64,000 nucleotides of DNA from Leptodactylus fallax (GCA_947044405.1 CAMRHE010000076.1:5996001-6060000); one strand, 5' to 3'. Numbered from the stretch's first letter, positions 50,281 to 61,039 are shown. The notes: generated from the letters alone by a model not told the origin. Made by a program: numbers and translations.

Positions 50281-50660
50281 TTCTCTTAAAGCGACGGCAG
50301 CACATTAATTAAGGTAGCGGCTACTAGAATAATACTACTATGTGATGAGTCGCGGGTGGCGTTAATTAGCGATATTCTCACACAATATAAATCTCAAAGC
50401 CGTCGCGTTGCCAGCTGCAAGTGAATCAATGCCATTAGCACACAAAACACCTGAATATCTCCGCCGCGCCATTCTGCTTTAATAATTAAACTATGATGTT
50501 TTTTTAATATTTGCTGTGAATAATGATATGGCGATTTTATCGACTCGCTCTGAAGTTTCAGTGCGTTTGCCGAGAAGTTTGTTGTCACAGCTGCACACCT
50601 GCATGTCGTTAGCCCGGACCGGAGGAGTGTGTCCGCCGCTGCTTACAAGACGTGGAATAT
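50281..50660. promoter_or_regulatory. CpG-retaining, homeodomain-motif-rich block (candidate enhancer)
   Basis: About 23 CpGs lie within roughly 360 bases, in a window where CpG is otherwise scarce. Motifs visible: ACATTAATTAAGG (50302), GGCGTTAATTAGCGATATT (50358-50376), CCAGCTGCAAG (50411), CTTTAATAATTAAAC (50477-50491), CACAGCTGCACACCTG (50586-50601). TAATTA cores bind homeodomain proteins and CANCTG E-boxes bind bHLH proteins in known enhancers. No coding frame with a domain, no inverted repeats. Enhancer or CpG-rich conserved element status is inference; a distal promoter is also possible. Confidence 0.55.
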
Positions 50661-51150
50661 ACAGCAGGTAATTAGTAGAGATGCGAGCCGCACACGACAA
50701 AAGTTTCTACTCCTGTGACTTTACTTGTAAATGACTTACTGGGCAGATCTGGAATTGCGTTACAAGTCAGGAAGTCTGTTGCTGACATACGGGGTGATGT
50801 CATTTTTTGCACCTTGAACAAACATGGTGGAATGAATAATAAATATTTTAATCCTTTGTTGAGCAGATATTGTATGCAAAGAGTTGATAATAATAAATTA
50901 TAATATTTCTAGTCAAAATTTAAAGTGAATCTCCATTTTTGTATAATGATGGAATTGAAGAGAACCATGACATTTTGTATTATTCAGTTGTCATCTAAAA
51001 GACATGATTATAGGGAGTTTAGTTTCACCAGGGAACTGGTGTTTGAGGAGGCCCAAAGTCCTACAGAAAACAGCAGCCATTAAATGTCAAATAACATGCA
51101 GGAGCCCTCTTACAGATTTTGCACTGGGAGCTTAGGGGATTTAACATTAT
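50661..51150. other. No gene recognised
   Basis: Unique AT-rich sequence with no domain and no terminal repeats. Confidence 0.5.
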
Positions 51151-51158
51151 GTATCTGC

Positions 51159-52066
51159 TAGAGATGGGTGAACCTCTCAAGATTCATTTAGTTTCAGGTT
51201 TGGGTGGTTCAGGGCCAAGATTCATTTTGTGTTGAACAGGTTTGGCATGAACCACACCTTAAAATGGCTTAAAACATAGTGTAGAACACTGTCAGGGCTC
51301 CTAGGAACCTATCTATAAAACATAGTGTAGAACACTGTCAGGGCTCCTAGGAACCTATCTATAAAACGTAGTGTAGAACTCTCTTAGGGCTCTTAGGAAC
51401 TCATCTATAAAACATAGTGTAGAACACTGTCAGGGCTCCTAGGAACCTATCTATAAAACATAGTGTAGAATACTGTCAGGACTCCTAGGAACCTATCTAT
51501 AAAACATAGTGTATAACACTGTCAAGGCTCCTAGGAACCTATCTATAAAACATAGTGTAGAACACTGTCAGGGCTCCTAGGAACCTATCTATAAAACATA
51601 GTGTAGAACTCTCTTAGGGCTCTTAGGAACTCATCTATAAAACATAGTGTAGAACACTGCCAGGGCTCCTAGGAACCTATCTATAAAACATAGTGTAGAA
51701 CACTGTCAGGGCTCCTAGGAACCTATCTATAAAACATAGTGTAGTACACTGTCAGGGCTCCTAGGAACCTATCTATAAAACATAGTGTAGAACACTGTCA
51801 GGGCTCCTAGGAACCTATCTATTAAACATAGTGTAGAATACTGTCAGAGCTCCTAGGAACCCATCTATAAAACATAGTGTAGAACACTGTCAGGGCTCCT
51901 AGGAACCTATCTATCCAATTTCTGTCTATCCAATTTCAGCAGTGACCCCAAGAAAATTTTTTTTTCAACCAAAGCGAATCAACATTAGTTCGGTTTCAAT
52001 AAAAACTGAGCAATTTGGAACATTCGAGTAAATCTGGTTCATTATTATCCAATTCGCCCATCTCTA
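51159..52066. mobile_element. hAT-type element expanded by an internal minisatellite
   Basis: Ends TAGAGATGGGTGAACC and TTCGCCCATCTCTA, flanked by GTATCTGC (51151-51158) and GTATCAGC (52067-52074), seven of eight identical. About 112 bases of element precede and about 152 follow the tandem array 51271-51914. Confidence 0.88.
51271..51914 (+). repeat. 46-base minisatellite, 14 copies
   Basis: Units start every 46 bases from 51271 to 51869 with wording AAAACATAGTGTAGAACACT / GTCAGGGCTCCTAGGAACC. Copies 3 and 8 (51363, 51593) share a diverged variant (CTCTCTTAGGGCTCTTAGG), so part of the array has a five-unit (230-base) period. Confidence 0.97.
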
Positions 52067-52394
52067 GTATCAGCCTTTTGGCTTTCCAAGACTACTGTAT
52101 TGTAGTAGAAAAAAGTCTGTTATCTAGCTGGATACATTGAACTAGAAATATTGATCCTTAAAGGAATTTTCTCACAAATATAATCATAGTTAAAAATAAT
52201 TAAAGGAAACCAGGACAAGTGCCAGACCATAGAAAGTTCCTGCATTATTTTAGTACTTCTGCTTCCATTTGCCTGTTTTTAAGCTACCTTCTTGTAGGTC
52301 CCTGGCACTGCCACAGGACTCACTATATACATGTAGAGTGAGAGAAAAAGTCCTCAGCTAAAATGAAAGGGTTAAGGCATAAAAATTACAGTTA

Positions 52395-52622
52395 TGGCTA
52401 GGTTCACAGCTGAAGTCTCCGTAGAAAACTCCGCCACAGATTTCACCTAAAATTGTGGAGAGAAAAGTTCTGTAATCAGCGGAAACCCAGCAGACCCCAT
52501 TATAGTCTATTGGGTCTGTGGGTGTCCATTGGTAACTGCTTTGTAAACAGACAGGCTCTCTGTCTTACAGTTCCCATGCGGACCTGAACGATGGAGAGCC
52601 AAACACTAGTGTGAACCTAGCG
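52395..52622. mobile_element. Palindromic element (GGTTCACA family), TTA/TAA-flanked
   Basis: TTA 52392-52394 and TAA 52623-52625. Arms TGGCTAGGTTCACAGCTG and CACTAGTGTGAACCTAGCG. Interior TATAGTCTATTGGGTCTGTG parallels 17309-17626. Confidence 0.75.
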
Positions 52623-52625
52623 TAA

Positions 52626-53058
52626 GATCCTAAACTTGCTTCTGGAGGGGTGTTCTGCTACGTAACTGGGAGAATATGAGACCCCACAAGTACAACATAT
52701 AGTGGCACATAGAGAGCCCGTGGGTTCCAAATAAAGACTGTATGCCACCTGACCGTGTACATGATTTTGCCCTATACATGTCCTAATGGTATATGAAATA
52801 AGAGTGCCAGTCATGAAGCCTACAAGACTAGAAGCAAGGGCTGGGGTAAAAGAAGGCAGCAAAATATTTTTTTTTCCTGTGATTACAAATTCATTAAAAT
52901 TTTGGTGCATGCAGGGCCTTGTAGTAACTCTTGGGGCATAACAAGTAACCATGTGGACCCATAGCAAAACTTGTAATGGGGCTCCATTCTGCCATGAATT
53001 GAACACCTTATATAAGTTCAGAACTTGAAAAGTGTACAATTAATTGGATCTCATGCAC
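52626..53058. other. No gene recognised
   Basis: A minus-strand 140-codon frame covers this stretch but shows no domain and no start context; composition is that of interspersed repeat text (CCCATAGCAAAACTTG). Confidence 0.4.
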
Positions 53059-53059
53059 A

Positions 53060-53555
53060 TACTGATGTCACAGTACAGGTATAATGTACAAAGTGATGTC
53101 ACAGTACAGGGATAATCCACAGTGATGTCACAGTACAGTGATATTGCACACAGTGATGTCACAGTACAGGGATATTGCACACAGTGATGTCACAGTACTA
53201 GTAGAATTCACACAGTGATGTCACAATATAGGGATTGTGCATACAATGATGTTACAGTATAAAGAATAATACACACTGTCAGGTCACAGTACAGAAATAA
53301 TGTACACAGTGAAGTCACAGGATAAGGATAACAAAGACATTGATGTTACAGTAGAGGGATAAGGTACACAGTGATGCCATTGTACCAGCATAATGCACAT
53401 AGCAATTACAAAGTACAGAGATAATATACACTTTGATGTCACTGTATAGGGATAATGTAGACAGTGATGTCACAGTACAGGGATAATGCCCACTATGACA
53501 TCATTCCACTGGGATAAGCACACAAAAAGATCACTATGTACACTGAGACATCATG
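53060..53555 (+). repeat. Degenerate 29-31-base minisatellite, about 16 copies
   Basis: Unit reads about GTGATGTCACAGTACAGGGA then TAATGCACACA, with successive GATGTCA starts at 53064, 53095, 53124 and 53155. Copies diverge toward the right. Confidence 0.9.
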
Positions 53556-53935
53556 GAAATGGCCGGGGCCCCGTACCACCATGATAGTGGTCGGGGAAAG
53601 CCTTGTTCCCCGACCGCTATACATATTGCTGCCAGCCCACCTGTCTTGGGCTCTGGAGCTCTTCTTCAGTACTCTTCAGTAACTGACGTCACACCAGCGG
53701 TCACATGGGGCGCGCCAGCGTAATGGCGTCATTGTGATCCATGTGACCGCTGGAGCACGAGACATCAGTCGCCAGAGAGAAGAGGATGCCGCAGACAGCA
53801 GGATGGAACGAGGATGCTCCGGAGAGGTGAGGTAAGGTGAGTATAAGTGTTTGTTATTTTTAATCACATTTCATGGGCCTTTACTTATTATACTATATAT
53901 AATAATAGCACTGGCTCTAGGAATGGGGGGCTCTT
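53556..53935. repeat. GC-rich palindromic interior of a hAT-related element
   Basis: Contains inverted CCAGCGGTCACATGG / CCATGTGACCGCTGG (53694-53708 and 53740-53754) and GGTGAGGTAAGGTGAGTATA, as in 41360-41385 and 21655-21875. CpG-containing. Confidence 0.6.
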
Positions 53936-53937
53936 AG

Positions 53938-54600
53938 GAGCATATAATACTGTGTGGGGGCCAGTGTGAGCATAAAATACTGTGTGGGGGCCACTGTGAG
54001 AATATAATATTGTGTGGGGGCCACTGTGAGAATATAACACTGTGTGGGGGCCACTGTGAGCATATAATACTGTGTGGGAGCCACTGCTGGGCATATAATA
54101 CTGTGTGGGGGCCACTGTGAGAATATAATACTGTGTGAGGGCCACTGTGAGCATATAATACTGTGTGGGAGCCACTGCTGGGCATATAATACTGTGTGGG
54201 GGAAACTGTGAGCAAATAATACTGTGTGGGGGCCACTGTGAGACTATAATAATGTGTGGGGGCCACTGTGAGCATATAATACTGTGTGGGGGCCACTGTG
54301 AGCAAATAATACTGTGTGGAGGCCACTGTGAGCAAATAATACTGTGTGTGGGCCACTGTGGGCATATAATACTGTGTGGGGGCCACTGTGAACATATAAT
54401 ACTGTGTGGGAGCCACTGTGAGCAAATAATACTGTGTAGGGGCCACTGTGGGCATATAATACTGTGTGGGGGCAACTGTGAGCAAATAATACTGTGTGGG
54501 GGCCACTGTGAGAATGTAATACTGTGTTTGGGCCACTGTGAGCATATAATACTGTGTGGGGGCCACAGTGCAACATATACTACTGTGTGGAAGCCACTGT
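53938..54600. repeat. 30-base minisatellite, about 22 copies
   Basis: Unit GAGCATATAATACTGTGTGG then GGGCCACTGT, mostly 30 bases with at least two 31-base units (near 54083 and 54175). Because 30 is divisible by three and lacks stops in several frames, both strands show reading frames of 110-247 codons made of ten-residue repeats; these are not genes by any other sign. Confidence 0.97.
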
Positions 54601-54611
54601 TTTTTTGTTGT

Positions 54612-54635
54612 CTACTGTGATAAGATATCACAGTA
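54612..54635. repeat. Palindrome shared with 49498-49605
   Basis: CTACTGTGATAAGATATCAC forms most of a self-complementary stretch; ACTGTGATAAGATATCA is the near-complement of the MITE interior at 49525-49550. Confidence 0.65.
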
Positions 54636-54660
54636 GTTCAGGCTATCTCTGCTACGTCTG

Positions 54661-54687
54661 TATATATATATATATCGGTATATATAC
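54661..54687. repeat. (TA)n microsatellite
   Basis: TA dinucleotides with one CGG interruption. Confidence 0.95.
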
Positions 54688-54689
54688 AA

Positions 54690-55700
54690 GCATCCCACAT
54701 AGTCACACGTGTCCTGATAATTTCACCCATGCTCAGACCTCTAGGCAGTCCCATTGTACTCAATAGCTCACAGCCTCTATTAAAAGTAGTCGATGGCAGG
54801 AGTGTCCATTCATCTCCAAGGCTTAGAGTGCTGCACCACGGGGGTTCCTTATCCCGACCACGACCATCCAAGGTACTGTACAGTACTAAAACTTGGTAGT
54901 AGGGTGTGGGTTTTATTATGGTTTAGTCAGTTTAACCATTTCCTGTGTTTTAGTGAATATGTAAATATGTTTCCTTATTTGTCCCCAAATAATTTAAAGG
55001 CACGGCATACATGAAATACTTAGCTCCTAAACCCTTCTACCATAAAGCAATGACTTCTCATGGCTGCCTTGAAATACTTACACCGGTTTACACGACTCAT
55101 CCAAATGTAAGCATATCAAAGAATTAAAAAAGACACTCGTTTGCAAAGTACTACCCAGCAGGAACTGTCCTAGCAGATTTTCCATTGGTACAGTGGCTTC
55201 CAGTGGGCCCTCATACAATAATATTGTTCTGGCTAGAAATATGTTTATGGATCTTTCCTTGGGATTTTATTTTAAATAGTCCGATGTCTTTTGTCAGCGA
55301 CAAAGGAGACACATTAACAATACCTCCTGCAGCTTCTCTCCATAGTGTCTGGTTGAAACTTTTTAGAAGACACATTCTGAAAGAAATCTTTAAGAAGGAT
55401 GCAGCTGTGCCCTTTTTTTTTCTGGCTCCATGTGTTGGGGTCCTCAGGATACGGTTGTCTGATGTCATTCTCATAACATAATTATTGATCGGACAGTCCG
55501 ACCGCACTCGCACTAATTAGACTGACAGGAGCTCGATCTCATACATAGGCTCAGCGGAATATCCGTAAGACTCGACAACGCTCTTCAAAACTAAGTATGA
55601 AATTATCGGTTGACAAGTTCCATAGTAAAACTAAGCGGAGCTCACCATAGGAAGCTTGTAATTTAACCTCTGAGTATTATGTAGTTGAAGGCTTCAGGAA
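54690..55700. other. No gene; conserved-looking 3' half
   Basis: 55200-55640 is complex and non-repetitive with retained CpG (ATAATTATTGATCGG, GACCGCACTCGCACTAATTA, GGAATATCCGTAAGACTCG). The ~100-codon frames on both strands have no domain. Candidate regulatory DNA by eye. Confidence 0.4.
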
Positions 55701-55832
55701 AATGGTGTGGGGTGAAAACTCCTAACAGTAAAAGTTGATTTATTATACTTTTTCCATTTGTGTGGCTGTTTTCAGAATTCGCATATCAAAGTTTTATTTT
55801 AGGAAATTATTTAGAAAAAAATACAAAATCAA

Positions 55833-55873
55833 ATTATTATTATTATTATTATTATTATTTTTTTTTTTTTTTT
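55833..55873. repeat. (ATT)n followed by poly-T
   Basis: About nine ATT triplets then about 16 T. Confidence 0.95.
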
Positions 55874-55874
55874 A

Positions 55875-58560
55875 AGGCAACGCTACACTAGCTAGGGGCT
55901 GCACTTTTGGGAATAGGCAAAGTTTATGGCACTCTTAAATCAGAACCCTCCGGATGACCATAGTTAATAATGTACAGCACGGACAGTTCTTTAGGTTATA
56001 TTCACATGACTATGGAGAGGAGCGGAATGGTCTTTTTTTTTTTGTTTTTTTACGGCCGGTTTGTAACCAACTGGGACCCATTTTCATGGATCCCTCAAAG
56101 ATTTCAATCTGTGAAAAGTTTTAACAGGTCATCAAAAAAGTGGCATGTAAATATCTACAATTAAATCAATTGGGCACATTTAATAAGCCTTTTGCAACTT
56201 TTTTAAATCTTAATTTGCCCCTTTCTTCTTGTTTTTTGGGAAATGCGCAAGGTACTATTGGTTTGTGCCTGTCTACTCGGTAAACTCACTATCCATGTTG
56301 AATTTTTGTCGGAAAAAGGGAGACATGGTTTATTTTGAGGAACTTTTTTGACACATTTACAACAGGCACCTAAAAAGGGGCAGCATAAAAAGCCCAATAT
56401 CAGACAGAATGGGAATCACAATTCCATGTGGTGAATCTGAACAAGATTTATTGACAAGACAAAAAGGACACAAGAGAAAAAAAGGCGCAAAAATGTGCAC
56501 AATTGATAAATAACCCCCAATCTGTTTTATAAGCAGCCTTGTGACCGCCATTATAAAATTGGACATCACATGGAGGGTTGTCCTGGTTGGCGAATAAGGC
56601 CTTAGTATTCTGCTGCTGAATAACTACATGTCCCAGCAGGTCTTGATAGGCAATGATAATTAGGACATGTTGCTAGTTATACTGGTGTAACAGCAGAAGA
56701 GTCACCAGTTGTAGACAATGGCTATAGTCCATCATAACCAGCTAGTATTGTATTGAGGGGGTTGAATTGAAGTCATGTGATAAGTTCTATAAAGCAATAT
56801 CTGTATAGTGTGCTACCCAGCTCATATATACATAGACACAGAGACAGTAAAGAGTCATGGGCATGGCCTCTGCATGGAAATTCTGAAGAGGAGCAAGGCA
56901 CTAGTATTTTTCATGATAAAAACCTTCATATAACTATAATGTAGTACATGCTAATATCAGGCTATGGAAGTCATGTTATGGATGTGAAAAGTACAAGTTG
57001 CCATGTGCATGAGCACTAGAAGCAGTACTTTTTGCTTCAGACACTTGCAATGATAGTCCAGTCACAAGGTAAGTTACGTGGTCATAAGAAGTTGAAAAAG
57101 TTTTCTATTTCATGTCCAGTTGACTATTGTGCTTTGATACAAATGTAATTGCTATAAGGTAATCATATTGTCGGATCCATATGGTCATTGCTGCACCATG
57201 TGGCAAAGTCTGCCTTGTAAACTTGGTAACTAGCAATGTAAATGCCAAGGTCTATCCGTATCTTTGCATCTCCATTTTAACAATTTGGCACTCAGAACTT
57301 TGTGCACACATTTTCTAACCATTCTACCTTTAGGGTACTGGATCATCCGCCTAGAAAATAATTCAGCTCAGGTTACTCAATGTCCAGTGCGTGTCCTCTA
57401 ATTAGAACGCCATAATATAATTTAGGAAGCCATCTATCTATGAAGCACAGCGCAGTCATAGGCAGCTTTGCTGTGGATGAGGCATCTATTAAAATACTGA
57501 ACATGATGTAGAAAATTCCAATGGGCAAATATAAAATTTTATGTATTATTAGAAGCAAAAGGAAAACACATCGCAACACTCACGGAAGAAATAATCCAGG
57601 CCCCTGGGTAATCGGGAAAAGAGGTTGATGTCATATTCTCCAACATGACCTACTTTCTCCCTTTTAGTTTCTTGAGCTAGATTCACTCTACTATTTCCGA
57701 AATGTAGTAGATTCGGATTGCAGTGCCACCCCCAGACATAGACTGAGCACAGAAATGTGCAATGGGGGGACACTGACCCCGTGGCTTGTGTATATCATGG
57801 GGCTGTTTCTGGTATGGATGTCTCCAAACTTATCTAATGTATAATTCAGTTAACCAAAGCAATTTCTCATGAAACCAATTAAACACAATATCGCAAGGAT
57901 GCTAACAAAAGCCTCGAAAGGCTACAATTCACACCTTCCCCACCACTTATATGGTGGCCACCCCTGAGCACAAATAGCATAGCGAGCATATGCCTTTGTG
58001 TTAACTTATCATGAGATCTTTTCACTTTTAGAAAAGTTACTTAACTTGTGACACACATAAGGGGATATGTCCAGCCAAGAGAATGCGTAAGGAAGGAGAC
58101 ATCTACACCGTCTCTTTTGGCGTTCTGGTATATGTAATGCCAAGATGTTTCTTCAGGTCACGTTAAAAAAAAAAGGCGCATTTCAGATTGATGGGACAAG
58201 TTAGTTTTTTTTCCCACACTTTATATTGCTATTATTTACAGTATGGCACCATTGTTCCTTAGGACTTTTATATCAACTTGGTGGTTCACTTTAGTTACAT
58301 CAGTCAGATGGAGATGATTTGAACTTGTTTTTTATGATATTGATACCTTCTAATAAGATGATATTTTTTATAATTCTATTGAACCTTAACATTCATTTAT
58401 ATTATTTGTTATATAGGTTTACTTTACGTTTTCGCTCCCACCAAGAATATTATCCTACATATATATAGAACATGCTCATACCCTATCATCATAGAGTGTC
58501 AATATAGAATACATCGGTATTCTAGGTACAGTAGAGCGTCTTTTTGGCATCCAGTAGTGC
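55875..58560. other. No gene; one inverted-end repeat
   Basis: 56170-56520 starts GGGCACATTTAATAAGCC and ends TTGATAAATAACCCCC, an inverted-end element of the 'TTTATCA' type. 57560-57780 is unique and complex. No coding signature. Confidence 0.4.
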
Positions 58561-58564
58561 ATAA

Positions 58565-59150
58565 ATGAGCTCTATTACAGTCCTGATCATATTTCCTCGC
58601 CTTATACTTATAATGCTGAGACTATACACATATGTGGACAACCATACAACCATAGCGTATGTTGCTGATTTCTATATAGGAAGAGGAAGCATTGGTATAG
58701 GCATCGGTATACATGTGATTTTGTTTTATTGTTTATTGCTCACGTCATGGATGTCTTTCTTGTTTTATATTACCTTGAAAAAATTTGTAAAAACTATTGA
58801 ACCAGAGTGTTTTTTTAGCCAGTATACATTGGTATACCTATGCCGATATTGTACTGGTAACCATAGTCAACTCTTTCAATTATAACTGTATGCAAAAAAT
58901 TAACTCTATAATATTTTGTTTCACTGTAAATCAACCAATTTCACACGTAATTGTATCGAGAGGAATGTAAAGAAATTACAGCCCACTCCTTACCTTATAT
59001 AGCTTCATTATGGATTTTTTGGTTATATGGGCCAGCAAGTAAGTGGTATCGGTCAGATGCATGTTGTAAGTAATGAGAGATAATGATTTTGATTACACAA
59101 GTCCGCATGTACCTATGTACACAAATTGTTATTGCTTTTGTATCTCACAG
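58565..59150. other. AT-rich, open frame without domain
   Basis: A plus-strand 106-codon frame (58565-58885) is rich in hydrophobic residues, but no family, signal or upstream context supports it. ATTGGTATAGGCATCGGTAT and GGTATACCTATGCCGATAT form a loose inverted pair, suggesting repeat origin. Confidence 0.35.
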
Positions 59151-59460
59151 TTTCTTTTTGTATTAATTTTTAATCGTCTTCATAGAGACAGTGATAATGC
59201 AGCATCTGGGATTAATTAAGTTGGTATTTGAGAAATAAAGCCTCGTATTTATGTGTATTAAATGAAACGCCTTTGTTTATGCAATGCATTTAAAATTCAT
59301 ATCATTTTAGCGAGAACAATATTTGTTTCCATTACAGAGATGCTTGAATTTTAATTTAAAGTATTCGCCACTTCTCCGTTTATGGGAATTTTATTTTTTA
59401 ATTTAAATATATTACATCCCACTGTTAAATAAAATCATAAGAAAAGTTCCAGGGACCTTA
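59150..59460. other. Conserved-looking AT-rich block (candidate enhancer)
   Basis: Complex sequence with GGGATTAATTAAG, TTTATGCAATGCATTT (octamer-like), TAGCGAGAACAATA (SOX-like ACAAT) and CATTACAGAGATG. No coding frame, no inverted ends. Confidence 0.4.
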
Positions 59461-59632
59461 ATACCTCCCAAATCAAGACGGTTTTATAAACTTTTTTTTT
59501 TTTATATAAAGTCTGATAGAAGTGCTGAAACTTTACTTTTATGAGATAATAAAATTGAAAATGGGCTTGATCTTGTCATGTAAGAGAGAATATAAATCAA
59601 TATTTAATATATTATTAAAGGGACTTAAAACA

Positions 59633-59636
<4 letters not shown>

Positions 59637-59669
<33 letters not shown>
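59637..59669. repeat. (TA)n microsatellite
   Basis: About 16 uninterrupted TA. Confidence 0.97.
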
Positions 59670-59673
<4 letters not shown>

Positions 59674-60299
59674 AAAAAAGACAAAAATAATAAATATAAT
59701 AATGAAATAATATTAAATAACATATTAATATATAATGACGATTCAATCGCAACTGTATCCATCAAAGGACTGAACTGTCATCATCACACTTGGAAAATTT
59801 AGCACTATATTACCGAAAAAGATTGAAAAGCTATTGACCATATATTAACCTTTCTGTTTTTATTATGCCTGTCTGCATGAAATAATTTTCTTTAACCAGG
59901 TTTTAATGCACAGAGCAGGATTGAAATTTTTAGCCTAAATCTGACATAAAATCAATCATCCAAAGCAGTGCTGACCAGGTTCTTTCACAAAAGAGCCACA
60001 TGTTACAACTACAGGGTTACAGGCTAGAAAAAAAAAAAACTAGGTCATGCATTCAGTGGAATATATCAGGGAAAGGGAGGCCTTGCTTAGTCACATACGT
60101 AGCCTGACCTGATTGCTTTCTAAATATTATACACCTGCCATGTGTTAAATGACTAATGCCACGCCGCTATTTTTGGTTAGTAGGAAATTCTTCTATATAT
60201 TATATATTTTTTTTTATTTTTATATAATTATTTTATTTTCATATATTTTTTAGTACATTCATTTAGATTATAGACAATAACAAAAGTGTTTGTCTCTTA

Positions 60300-60689
60300 A
60301 GACTCATTCACATTTTTCAGACCTGTACTGACATGTACAGTCATGGACACCACCCGATCCTACTTATTTTAGGATCATGTGCTGCAAAACAGATCACATT
60401 TTTTTAAAGTATTTCTATGTTTTTCAATGTCTTTAGGTCCTTAAAAAATGGATGACACACAAACGGCATCCATTTATTTTCATGTACCCATAGACTTGCA
60501 TTAGTTTACTATTTCCACATCCAGGATAAAAAAAACGGACAGGTGTTTTTTGTTTTTTTGTTTTTTTTTTAATTGATCCACAGTCCATGTACAAAAACCG
60601 TTGTATGAGTGTATCCATATGCTATCTGTGAAAAATGTGAAAAATGTGGACGCCATACATATGTGAAATGCGAACGTGTGAATAATCCC
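60300..60689. mobile_element. TTA-flanked palindromic element
   Basis: TTA at 60297-60299 and 60690-60692. Arms AGACTCATTCACATTTT and AACGTGTGAATAATCCC. Interior T-rich with no transposase. Confidence 0.65.
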
Positions 60690-60729
60690 TTAGTTGAATA
60701 AATCTTAAAGAAAAAAAAAATAAATAAAA

Positions 60730-60748
60730 AATATATATATATATGTTT

Positions 60749-60790
<42 letters not shown>
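60730..60790. repeat. (TA)n microsatellite, interrupted
   Basis: TA runs at 60730-60744 and 60750-60790 separated by GTTTTG. Confidence 0.97.
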
Positions 60791-60793
<3 letters not shown>

Positions 60794-60957
60794 TCAAAGT
60801 TATAGCCTGCACAGGAAGTATACTTTTTTTTTAATTGCTTTATATAATTATTACATAATTTTACATTATTTGCTTTATAGATAACTTTTAGTTCTAAGTG
60901 TTAATCAATGTAAAATTCCAAATATAGATTTTATTTTTTCCATTAATATTTTTGCAG

Positions 60958-61035
60958 AAATTAAAATGTCTGGAGGTAATAATAATAACAATAATAATAA
61001 TAAAACTACCAATACTAATAACAGCAAAAAATTCG
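60958..61035 (+). CDS. Exon-like segment with acceptor and donor (possible coding exon)
   Basis: TTTTTTCCATTAATATTTTTGCAG ends at 60957: a pyrimidine-rich tract plus AG acceptor, with GTTAATC about 55 bases upstream as a possible branch site. The segment ends TTCG followed by GTGAGT at 61036, a good donor. Its length is 78 bases (divisible by three). In the frame of ATG at 60966 it has no stop and reads IKMSGG, eight Asn, KTTNTNNSKKF, with phase 1 at both ends. It could be an in-frame cassette exon or a first coding exon. No protein was recognised; the Asn run comes from AAT/AAC triplets, so a chance microsatellite between two splice-like sites is a real alternative. Confidence 0.25.
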
Positions 61036-61039
61036 GTGA

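Noticed and set aside
51271..51914. CRISPR-like regular repeats
   Set aside because: Units are contiguous with no unique spacers; it is a minisatellite in a eukaryotic transposon.
52617..53039. 140-codon minus-strand frame
   Set aside because: Interspersed-repeat text; no domain, no conservation signal visible.
53888..54631. Reading frames of 247, 210, 151 and 110 codons on both strands
   Set aside because: They are produced by a 30-base tandem repeat lacking stops; no start context, domain or non-repeat coding portion.
58565..58885. 106-codon hydrophobic frame, possible membrane protein
   Set aside because: Hydrophobicity follows from AT-rich codons; loose inverted repeats inside; no homology recognised.
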